64,000 nt of DNA, taken from assembly GCA_030549775.1 (NCBI GenBank), contig CM060175.1, positions 79,578,245-79,642,244 of the forward strand, in the 5' to 3' direction. The notes beneath the pieces are model-generated. The model was not told the origin of the DNA and did not search any database. It saw only the letters and a program-made list of their open reading frames with translations. Source of the DNA: Tamarix chinensis (taxonomy: Eukaryota > Streptophyta > Magnoliopsida > Caryophyllales > Tamaricaceae). Of the stretch, positions 47,788 to 58,611 are shown one piece after another; position 1 is the first letter of the stretch; every line of letters begins with the position of its first letter. A program made the position numbers and the translations under genes.

Positions 47788-50115
47788 TGTAATACCCTAT
47801 CCCAAAATCCTTCAAAATGTATTTAAAATTATGTTGATATAATATATATTAGTGTTGGTTTTGAAATGGTTTTGAAATTCTAATAAAAGTGTGAATTTCA
47901 AGTGTACCAATCAACTAGTTTTTGTAACTGATCGACTGGTGTGCTGAGGAATTTACATTCTTATTTTCCACAAACCAGTCAACTAGTTTGCCGAAACCGA
48001 TCGACTAGTTGTTCTACGGTTTTAGATCCGTTTTTTATTTTGGTTTGAATTTCTCTCTAATGTTTATGAAAACTTATTATTAGAGCCTAACTATGATAAT
48101 AAGAATGTTTTAGTGCTTTGGGATTATTTTCGCATTATTTGGATCATTACATAATTTTAATTAGCCAAAATCTTCCCAAAAGGCACTTTTGAGGAAAGCC
48201 TCACCTTTTCTCTTCTCCCTCACCTCTCATTCTCTCTTCTAGCAGCTTGGGTTGCAAGATTGACTTTGTGCACCATCTCCTGACTTACCAACCCACTGCC
48301 ATGTTCATTGCTAACTACACTCAACCCCACCACCCCTATCAAGTCAGCCATCATTTCTTGGTGGCCTACACTCAACCTTGCCGGTCTCATCCCTCTCTCT
48401 CTAATGAACATCGACCTAGACTTACCTCTATACCTTTATTTTCTTATCCATTTTCATTCCTCAATTATTGTTCTTGCTCTCTTCTCCTTTTTCTTTGTGT
48501 AAATTTCCCCTAAGTGTTGAGCATCCATTTATTTTTCCTTCTTCTCCTGAGAAAACATATACTTTCTCTTATTTTCTCCCTTCTCATGAGAGAATTGTGT
48601 TCCTTTCTCTTCTTATAATCTTGGTTTTATTTCTCTCTTGATTTCCTTAAGCAAGGAAAAATTAAGGTTAAGAAAGGTTGAAGATTGTAACTCTTCCTTA
48701 ACACCCTATTTTTGGGAAAAAAAAGGTGGTTTTTTGTCTTCTTCTTCTTCTTCTCTTATTCTTCTTTTGATTTTTCCTTAATTTTAATGAATTTTTAAAC
48801 TATCACCAATCGATCGGCTTGTCAACCCATCAACCGATTTCTCAACAGGCTAAAATGGGTTGATCTCTACTTAGACCAATTGAACCAAACTAGTCAACTA
48901 GTTCCTATAAATAGTTGATCAGTGAGGCCAACCAATCAATTGATTCTTTGGTATTTTTTTGGTTCAGGTCAGGTATGACCAAACTAGTTGAATGGTCCTA
49001 GGGACAATTGATTAGTTCGGTTGAATGCCGACTTGTTTGTTTATATATTGTTGTATTGTCCATTGCCTAGGTGGCTTTTGTATTCCAACCTTTTAGCCTT
49101 TGTGGCGGAGACATTTAAGGTGTGGTGGGTGAGGTATCCCAACATAGGCCCCATTGGTGTACTTTGACTGCATGTGGTGAGTGTGGTATCCTGATTTATG
49201 GTAAGTGCACTCAATGTGTGGTGGGTGTGGTATCCCCAAAGAAAAGCCCCTTCAATGTATCCTAACCTTGTATGATGGGTATGGTATCCCATTGTAATTA
49301 TTTGTGTTGCATGACTTTTGTTCATGATAGAGAACTGGGTGTGGTCGAATGAACTATCTTATTAACCGAAAATTGTGTGGTCACTATAGGAATAATTTTC
49401 ATATGGTTATAATATATAGGGTGCGATGTATTTATCGTATCTTTACACCTCCTTAATTTCCATGCAAGCATGTATTTTTGCACTAATACTTGAGATTAAG
49501 TGTTGAGTTGCACAGTTATGATATTACCATGTTGTTATGTGACTTCAATATACTACATGAACCTTACCATGTTTTAGATAGTATGTGTTACCGGTACTTT
49601 ACTGTACTAATACCGCACTTGTGTGGTCATTGGGATGATCTGGCTTCTGGTCTAAGGAGCAAAGGATGATTTGTAGGGATGCGACTCTTAGTTAGAGTAT
49701 GTTGAGGGTGATGACTTGGGTCATTAGAGGGTCATTGCTTAGGGTTAGAGGTTATATCTATGCCTAAGAGTTAGGCTAACTCGTTAAAAGTGTTTTGACC
49801 ACTATATTGGGAAGTTTTTATATTTTCAATTATTTAAACTCTTGGCTCAGTTCCCTATAATTGGTTTTGTAAACTATCATACTCACTCTATTTGTAATGT
49901 TATTCTCATCATTATTATCCTATTCTATCATGTTAATGTTGAGCATGCATCCTTTGTTTATTTTCATGTTATGACTTGCATTGGGCATGAATTAGGTGAT
50001 AATCACACCTCTCTCATGGTTAATGTGGTGGTAACATTACCCAGTTTTGTTTTTCAAATGCTTCTATATTGTCTTTAAAATTAAATTTTCTAGTTCAAAA
50101 ATTGAGGGTGTTACA
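47788..50115 (+). mobile_element. Solo LTR (2.33 kb), plus orientation, nested in the outer LTR
   Basis: It starts TGTAATACCC and ends GGGTGTTACA. Flanks tccaa (47,783-47,787) and cccaa (50,116-50,120) match 4 of 5. It has its own pyrimidine-rich segment (48,190-48,770), pairs of palindromic CTAGT-type motifs (47,900-48,020 and 48,800-49,020), and a repeat with ggtgtggtatcc units (49,090-49,300). It is shorter than the other LTRs and probably from another family. Confidence 0.75.
49090..49300 (+). repeat. LTR-internal repeat, tgtggtgggtgtggtatccc units, four copies
   Basis: Units of about 45-65 bp end in gtgg(t)gggt-(g)tggtatcc(c), at roughly 49,118, 49,172, 49,218 and 49,275. The antisense frame here shows a GYHTHHT-like repeat, a by-product of the array. 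Confidence 0.65.
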
Positions 50116-52199
50116 CCCAAACTTGTCATATGGATTGCATGTTATTTCATTTGCTTTTGTTTTATACTATCCCACTAGTTAAGGGATAAATAGTACACTA
50201 GTTCTACTTATTATCTAGTTTTCATGTTCACTCTTCTTTTGTTCCTAAACTAGCGAACTTGTTTGGGAGACTAGTTGACTAGTCTTGTGTTTCATTTATT
50301 TGCTTGTAATTGACTATATAGGTGGACTAAGTTTTAACCTTGGCTTATATTTTTTACCCTTACGCTATCTTTCGTTTTAGTAGGCATATTTGTTAACAAT
50401 GAATTGGCCTTTTCTTTAACTGTGATAGTTAATCTAATGTTGGCCTTGCATAACTTGGGAATAATTTGGCTAAAAGGTATTTAATTGAATTTATTAGGAT
50501 AAGTGTTTCGAGCAATGGCTGGATGCCTAAACCTAAGCCTAGAAAACTTTGAATTGATGTGACAATTGAGTCCTTCGGGATTAGATTGATATTTGATTGT
50601 TTAGTGGCCCTTGAGGTCCTTATTTAAAATGGACTAGTTGATTGGTTTATTGTATTAGATCTTAGTCATGTAGGAGCATCCTTGTTTATGCATGCAAACA
50701 TTTTTCTTGGATAAGGTTGGCCTGTTCTTGGCATTATTGGAAATGTTTAATTATCCTATAATGCTTTCTTTAAGAATATACCATTGTATGAGAAGCTTTA
50801 CAAAATAAAGATCCAAACACAACCTTAGATGGCATGCAAGGTTTGGTGATGTGTCAAGCTTTGAAAATATGATAGTTTGGATGTGGAGCAATCGACATGC
50901 AAATGTGGGAACACTAGCTAAACATTCAAGTTTACCTATGAAGTAGTTAAGGTTTTATTTTGTTAGTTATGATGTTTGTTGTAACAAATATGTGTAAGCC
51001 ATAATAATCAATTATCACATGGATTAATGAAATATAATGATCTATTGTAAAGTGTGGATGAAGTGCCATAACACCTGGATTATGGACTTGTGTATAGGTT
51101 GTTACTAACAACTAGTTGAGGGGATATTTTCATTTGAGCTCTATCATTTTGAGACATTCAATAGTTACATTTGTGCATAAACCTATCCTACCCATTCAAC
51201 CCATTTAGCCCACTATATCAAAACCATCCTTTACCATCATTCTTTTGAGTTCATGTGTGAGTGGTTTATTTTGTTAGATATTAGTGTCCTTATAGGAATA
51301 ATATTTTTGACATTGAATAAGACATTAATCACTAAGTGAAAGACTTGAGTTTGGAAGGGGATCTCATGCCTTGGTGGGTCACAAGGGCATAGTTAGGTAT
51401 TTAGGTCAAATGGCTCATTTCTTCTTATAGGGATTCATAAACCCTATAGTGGGTATGCATACTTAAGGACTTGAGTGCTGAAGTGTGTGTACAAAGATTA
51501 GGTATTGTGAATTCTTTGACGTGACTTTAGGAAGTTAGTGGTTTGATTTATATACACATCTTAAGGTCATTTAAATTCCTTAACGTGATTTCAGGAAGTT
51601 AGTGATTTCATTTATCGGTTTCATGATTCATCTATAGAATTCATTTATTGGAGTATGGAATTGTATTCATCTAAAAAATTAATAATTAGATTAAATTGAA
51701 ATTGGATTATAGGAACCACCAAGTTCCTTCTTGAATAATTAGAATTATGGTTTGCCTTGGTAGTTCTTGATTTATATCTGAATACTAGTGTGATTTTGCT
51801 TCTTTTTGGGTATGGTTGGTTATTGTCCTATGTTGAGTGGTGAGTTCTTGTTTTCCCTTTGTAATTTTTATTTTCATGTTATTGTATGACCTCAAAATGA
51901 TTTTATTATGTATGGTTGATTGCAATGTGAGTATGTTACCTTTTTAGAGTTGTTATAATTTACTCAGTATGAGAAAGTCATACTAATACTATCCCTTTTC
52001 AAATGAATACAAACGTGCCATGAAATGACTGAAGGACTTTGAAGAGTGGCTTCCTAAGTGACTCCTGCATTTTGGGTCTTTAGGGCAGAGAGTTAGGACA
52101 AACCCTACTATTAAGGTGCTCTATTATGCTTGTTTTTCTATAGACTATTATGTCCCCCTTTCTGTGTTTGATTAAATGATGAATACATATTTTACACTA

Positions 52200-52374
52200 T
52201 TTTAATTATAGTATTTTTATCTTTTAGTTTAATATGAGGATAATTATAATTTTGTGCATAAGTGATACTAGTCTAATATATTTAAATATATGAGCTAAAA
52301 TAATATAAAATGATGGGTTTAAATTAGAAGATAGTTTATTAAATTTTATTTTGTAGGTATAATTTCCTTTATAA

Positions 52375-52433
<59 letters not shown>

Positions 52434-53850
52434 ATGACCAAAGGCCCAAAAGACCTCATGCAAAAGGATATAAAAGAGGATGGAGCTTCACAAAAAAAAA
52501 AGGATGCAATAGGTAATGAGATAGAGGTCGGTGACACATCAAGATGCATAAGAAAAATAAAGAAAAAAAGAGGTAGAGAGAAAAGAAGAGAGAGAGAGAG
52601 AGAGGAGAAGTCGGGCAGAAGGACAATGACATGAAGTAGGTGGGCATCAGTCAAAAAGACAAATAGAAGAATGGTACAAAGGGAAGGGCATGACACAGAA
52701 AGAAAGAGAAGGAAAGTGACAGAAGGTCGACGACACATTGAAGAAGCAGGGACATGCCACGGAAAATAGCAAGAGATTAAAGAGGATTGTGGAGAAGTGA
52801 GAAAGGAAATCCAAACAAATTTATTCCAGATGAAAATAAGTAATTTTTCATCTGAATAAATTTCTAAATTTTCATCCATATTTATTTTAAGTTGTTTCTT
52901 TCTCTATTTCTAATGTATATTTTCTAACACATATTTTTATGTAATTAATTTATATTATGATTTACTAAATAATTTTTATTAGGGAATAGATTGAAACCCT
53001 ATATTATGGTTTGAGATATAATATTCATTTTCTTTATTTCATGAGATTGTCCTTGACTCTAATTGAATTACTAAAAATTATATATGAGATTATGTTGAGT
53101 ATGATTTATATAGTGCACGCTTCGTTCTGACTTTTTCATTATGACAATATGTAGGATTATTTGCTTGTTAAGTGGCTGAACGAACATGTCATAATTTTTA
53201 TATATAAATTACAATTAGGTTAGATAACAATTCACCTAATAGTTTTGTGATTCTATTCATAATAGTAAAATATTTAGATAAGTGTGGGTTAATGGAGATA
53301 AATATAACTAGACACGCTTGATATACTAGTTTGGGTACTTAGACTGACATCCTTCCAATTGTGCTTAATGCTTTTAAATCTAGTTAAGTATAAGAGCCAG
53401 TTGTTGCAATTACACTACCAGAATTTAATACGCTTAATATCAGCGCTTTATCGTATTAATTATTTCAGAAAAGTAATATAAATTATATAAACCTACTTTT
53501 AGCTTATAACATGGTTAGTCTCTTTCTTATGATTAAAATATGACTTAGATATTATTTTTGTATTTCAATATAATTTAGTTGTGGATTCCGACTTCCCTAG
53601 TACATTTGTAATATTGATATTCACCCATATTTATTTTCTTATTTTATTTTAATTGGTCTTTATTATTTTCTATTTAAAAAACCCCTATAATTGTATTTTT
53701 CTTATTGTTTGTTTTGTGTGATTTAGAATATTTTATTTATTTTTATTTGTGAGCTACCTAAATTTAGGTAAAATCTCTCAATTTAGAACCTAGAATGATA
53801 CCCTTATTTATTAATACTACAATTGATGACAAGAGGGTTCAAATTGTGTG
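52200..53850. other. Unassigned AT-rich block inside the outer LTR
   Basis: LTR-like sequence stops near 52,200 and resumes near 53,850. In between lie a 51-bp AT microsatellite, a purine-rich stretch (52,430-52,800) and about 1 kb of AT-rich DNA with no protein similarity. I could not find termini or a TSD. Open frames at 52,224-52,879 are driven by the AT repeat and by its purine-rich neighbour. Confidence 0.4.
52381..52431. repeat. (AT)25 microsatellite
   Basis: A perfect AT run of 51 bp, the longest simple repeat in the window. Confidence 0.97.
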
Positions 53851-55129
53851 TCGCCTACGACCACACCATTAGTGTTGTTGTACAAAGGTTACCTTATCCA
53901 TAACTTATTATTGTCATTCTCTTTCCAATGTTTTTACAACACCATTTTTTTCACTATCAAAAAATTTCATTTTATAAACATTATGGAAGCGGAAATAAAA
54001 ATTCAACCGGTGAAAAATGGGGTGTTACTGTTGTATCTAACACAAGATAGATGCCTCACTGCCTAATTGACATTAGACATAAGATTAAGTATCTAAACAA
54101 TCAAAACACAAGGGAAAACTAGAGTGCGCTAGATAAGAAAATCATTATCTACAACCCAAGGCTACATAGGGCCAAATATGTATAATATATGTGTAAGGAA
54201 AATAAAATGCTTAATTGAAGTAATTGATTTCAAAATAATGCACCATGGTCACTTAAGGACCATAGAAAAAACTCTGAAAAGCCTACGCTCAACAATCCAA
54301 CATTCTGAGATGAGGATGGACCACTTAATGGTCATCTTTATGAAACTTGCAACCAACCTTCTACTTATGGGATTGAGTAGGGGATTGCAACCAAAACCCC
54401 CATCAGTATGTATACATACTGAATAAACCAATCTTCTACCATCATGTAGATCCTAGTACAAGTAAGACCCACATGATATATTCATGGCACAACTTACTAA
54501 AATGTGCATATGACCTTCCTATTATGTCATTCACGTACAATCACTTAGGTCATTCAAGATATGGGTGGATCCATTAAATCATGCATGGTTATAATCATGT
54601 CAGCATACCAGGGTATAAACTTTCAACATGCATACTATCTACTCATAGGGCGTGAATTACTTAGATTATCCATTTGACAATAGTTAGAGTATAACTTGCA
54701 TGGTGATGAACAACCATGGTTGCATATACAACTTTCTAACCACTGATGGATCATTAGCATACCAATAATAGATCATGCGATAACTCATGAAAACATTCCA
54801 GATTTTAGGCATGTACCATAGTAGCCATACCAAAGGAACATATGCATAACATCAAATTCCAAATAGATTAGCATAAATTATACCACATATTCATAGCTTA
54901 AATGAGGTGTGAGATCTTACATATTCATAAATCAAAGAAAATACCATATCAAATAACCATAATCATGAAATAAGAGCTGGTCGGTTACTTCCTCCTTTAA
55001 TCTCATTTCGGTTATCATTTTACTTTACATAAAATGGAATTTTTTTACAAAGTACTTGAGCAATAAATGAGTATATAATAATTTTACCCCAAGTTATTGA
55101 GCAATAGGTGGGACTATTCCCTATGGTCT

Positions 55130-55260
55130 CTTAATACTATAGAATCCATCCAAATAGTGGACATAAAGTCCTAGCTTATGCCAACGAAACTTGGTGGACA
55201 TAAACCTGAGTTCTTGCCATAGTAACATGGACAAAAGTCTTGGCTCATGATAAATAAATA
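55130..55260 (-). repeat. Short tandem repeat: tggacataaa-cttatgcc units, three copies
   Basis: Units of about 45 bp share (g)tggacataaa, (gt)c(t)tag/gag(tt)cttgcc and a following a-rich phrase. They occupy the same relative place as the CCGGTGGA modules of other minus-oriented LTRs. Confidence 0.5.
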
Positions 55261-56299
55261 TCCTATGGTGATCAGACCCTTTAGTATTGATACCCCTTAT
55301 TACATCATCAATTTCTAGAGTAAAAAAGGCACCGGGATCTAAAATGATTTTGAGATCAACTAGGATCCCGCCTAAAGGCAAAAAGCACATGAAGGTAGAC
55401 TAACCCCTAGTAGCTAATCGATCATCAAATAATCCAAACCTTTCACGGTACTTGTTCCATTTTAATTTATTAGTGTCTTATTAGCTTGTAAATGTTATTT
55501 CACACAAAGGCCCACAACAATATCACACCAAACAACAAGCCTTTTCAATTCAACACACACATATAGGGTTCTCACGTCATCTAATGTTCCTATTTAGAGT
55601 CTCTTCAAGAGATTATTCCAGTACACCATCCATTATGCCAAAGGGTGGTATTATTTAATGTGAATATCATCCATAATTATCCAAGCCAATCATTAAATTT
55701 CTTTCCCTTGTCCACAATTCAAATCTAAATCATGCCAAGGTTAAAGTCATAGTTTACTATTCAATCATAAACTTACCTATTTGTTAAAAGATGTTCCAAT
55801 TAAATTCTTAAGGTCAAAGGTGAAGGTTAAATTAAAGGTTAATTCAAGTCTAATCCTAACTTACAACTATTTATTTATTTATTTCATTAGCTAAGTGAAA
55901 ATTGCTAATTGTAGGTAAGGTTAACTTAAGGTCATCCTATATGTTTATGTTATCTTCTTTTATCTTTACCAAGTCTGGGTTCCCATATTAAGGCCATGAT
56001 ATAAGTCAATAGAGGTATATTATCCAAGATTTTACTTCATTAAACTAAGGCCATGATATAAGTCACTAGAGGCCATGATAAGGAGAATCAATTCTTAGTC
56101 ATTTGATCATCTATTCTTGTTATGATCAGGAAGATGGTAAAATGCTACATTAAGGTCAAACATTGAATAATTTCTTTTTATTGCCTTTAATCTAGATAAT
56201 TTCAAAGCTATCATCATACTAGGTCATTATCCAAGCATAATAAATTCAAACATCTCATTTAGGAAGAAAATAGGTGAGAAAAGCAAAAATGGTCGAAAA

Positions 56300-56790
56300 T
56301 AATCTATCAGTTTCAAAACCAATTAATGGGTCTTGATGACCAATCGGTCAGTTTCATGGACCAGTCGATCGATCAGGGCACTACCAGCCTTTCAGTGATG
56401 ATCAACCAGTCGGTCAGTCAACCTCACTAGTCGATAGTTCAGAGAACTAGTTGAATGGTTTGGCTATACCCGTTGATAGGTCTAATCCAAGTCTAAGACT
56501 ATTGGAGTTACATACCAACCAGTTGATCGATTGAACTAACTAGTCAACTATTCTAAGAACCAGTCAATTGGTTTGGTCTAACTAATCAATCAGTTTAACC
56601 TGAGTCCAAAACCACCAAAATCAAAGACCAACCAGTTGATTAGTTGACCCAACCATTCAAATGTTCTAAAAACCACTTGATTGGTTTAGTCAAACCAATT
56701 GATGGGTTTAATCCAAGACCAAAACTACCGAAGTCACAAAACTAGTTGATTAGTTTACCCAACCAGTCGATTGGTCTAGGGTGAAAGTAA
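56300..56790. repeat. Array of palindromic AACCAGTCGACTGGTT-like motifs
   Basis: About 15 occurrences of variants such as accagtcgatcgatc, ccagtcggtcagtc, aaccagttgatcgattg and aaccagtcgattggtct, spaced roughly 25-40 bp. The consensus is its own reverse complement. Related motifs occur at 24.84-24.95, 25.94-26.04, 39.06-39.26, 40.17-40.26, 41.24-41.33, 46.14-46.25, 47.64-48.02, 48.80-49.02, 50.17-50.29 and 58.19-58.31 kb. Confidence 0.78.
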
Positions 56791-58611
56791 TCCACATAAC
56801 ACAACTTACAAACGATTAAATTCCATAACTTTTTTCAATCAAATCCAACATTAATCTCAAGTCATTCAAAGTCCTCAACAAGAAACATTCACAAATTGAC
56901 ATGAAAAATACTAAAATCATGCTAGGAATTATAGCAAATCATGTTGCCATATTATGAAATTAAATTAGGAAATCATGCATCGCATTCTCTTCTTACTAGG
57001 ATGTTATGCAGTAATCTACTCCACATGTCATATATCATTTTCACTTAAGACACCTAGAATATCAAGAAGTTTCAAATCCAGAACTATAGACATAATATTC
57101 AGGCATATGAATCTATAAATCAAGCTTCACACTAATCTATTTATTTATTCTATATTAACTAGTGATGGCATATTGTCATCTTTATTATTTAGAATATCAC
57201 AGACTTATAGAACGTATACTATAATTACCAATAACATTCCTCTAATAATAAGGGAAGGCAATGATTTACCTTAAAAGAGCTTAACAGCACACCAAAAGAG
57301 CACAAGGCCCTGAAATTCCAAATCCTTTTCCTATACATAAAAACCTTTTAATAAAAGCATAATTAAAACTCTGTAAAAACCTTCCTAAAATTGTGTAAAA
57401 AGGGGATTTAATGAAATTAGAGACCTAAGAGAGAAAATTAGAGAAAACCCCACCTTCCAAATGGGGCAGGGAAGAGCACTTGGGATGAAATTTAACCTTT
57501 ACTCTTTTCCCCAATCTAAATTTTTCTTTCTTAAGATCAAAATAAGAAGGAGCTAGGAAGAGGATTAGAAGAGGAAAATAAGATTAGAACGCAACCATAG
57601 GGAGGGGAAAATGGCAAAGCAAGTGTGAAGGAAAATAGGACAATTTGGAGGTTAAGGGAGAAGAGAGAGAAATGAAGACTTTGAGTCCAAATTACTGAGG
57701 GTTTCTGCTAAAAGTATAAGGGTGAGGGTGTATATAAATCTTGACCCCCAAACCCTAGTCTAAATTAAAGATTTGAAGTGTAGGACTTGAAGTTTCAAGG
57801 CTGACATTTATGCCTTGAGCTAGTTTGGTGAAACTGTGGGGTTCTAGGCAATGTGCCTCAGAATTTTCAAACATAAGAAGGGTATGATGACATCAATGAT
57901 GAGAATCAAAGTTTAAAAAATTTTCTAAGGTTGCAGATGTAGATAATCCATTAAGGAATCTCGTAGAAGAGAGAGAAAATAAGGAAGAAGAAGAAAAATG
58001 AGATGAGGGCATAAAAGTGACTCCTCACAAATTCCCTTCTCGTGAATATGTTGAAAATAAGAAAAAATAGGTTAATCACGGTCACAAGTTTGGTAAAAAC
58101 TTGGAAAAAAAACTAACCAAAACATAGTTATGATGCTGGAAAAGTTTTGGGGAAAGATTCTCAGAAAAAATTGAGTTTGAAGAACAACCAGGTCAGTTAA
58201 ACCAGTGGACTAGTACCCCCAAACTAGTCGATTGATCGGGTTTCAAAAATCAAATTTAATGGACAAACCAGTCTATCGATTCCTCAAACCAATCAACTAG
58301 TTTCTCGACAAAACCAAATTTTTCCCTATTTCAAAATCAACCATATCTAAGAACCATACCGATCTTAAATTAAAGATCAAACACGCTTAAATCACCATTA
58401 AACACCTAGATTAACACACATTAAGGACTCAAAAAAGTGATATATTATAGTTTTCTTAGATTGTTAAAATGTTTAGCCTAATCAATTGAAATAAAAAAGG
58501 TTAGGAGACCAGACTTATGCTAAGTGTGGTTGTAATACCGGTTATTTTGTGAGTGTGCTTTTGCATCAAAATAAAAAATTTTAGTAGTAAAAATTGATGT
58601 GTTGCAAAAAG

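Larger units (their letters stand above)
53933..58468 (-). mobile_element. Solo LTR (4.54 kb), minus orientation, nested in the outer LTR
   Basis: A perfect 5-bp duplication ATGTT flanks it (53,928-53,932 and 58,469-58,473). The ends are decayed: tttacaacacc at the low side, and gattgttaaa (from GGTGTTACA) at the high side. The low-side sequence ttcactatcaaaaaatttca through ggaagcgg aligns with the low end of the solo LTR at 26,139, confirming minus orientation. Inside are a ttaatttattagtgtctta block (55,460), a palindromic CTAGT/CAGTCGA array (56,300-56,790) and a purine-rich segment (57,420-58,020). Frames at 54,178-54,431 and 55,121-55,390 show no domain. Confidence 0.82.
46003..58606 (+). 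mobile_element. Composite solo LTR (outer), plus orientation, splitting the CACTA core
   Basis: It starts TGTAATACCCC and ends GATGTGTTGCA. A perfect 5-bp duplication AAAAG flanks it (45,998-46,002 and 58,607-58,611), and removal rejoins transposase residues LEMYF with SPYLF. The span is 12.6 kb because two other LTRs are nested in it (47,788-50,115 and 53,933-58,468); without these and their TSDs about 5.7 kb remain. That includes an unexplained AT-rich block at roughly 52.2-53.85 kb. LTR parts proper are 46,003-47,787, 50,121 to about 52,200, about 53,850-53,932, and 58,474-58,606 with its ggttgtaatacc block. Confidence 0.82.

Noticed and set aside
48220..48513. Three overlapping frames of 63-88 codons
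   Set aside because: They lie in the pyrimidine-rich segment of the nested LTR 47,788-50,115 and show no recognisable motif.
46003..50115. A single 4.1-kb LTR from TGTAATACCCC to GGGTGTTACA
   Set aside because: Flanks aaaag and cccaa do not match. The pairs AAAAG (46,003 with 58,606) and YCCAA (47,788 with 50,115) explain the ends better as nested insertions.
54178..54431. Overlapping frames on both strands
   Set aside because: They sit near the 3' end of a minus-oriented solo LTR, with no domain, and the two frames overlap antiparallel.
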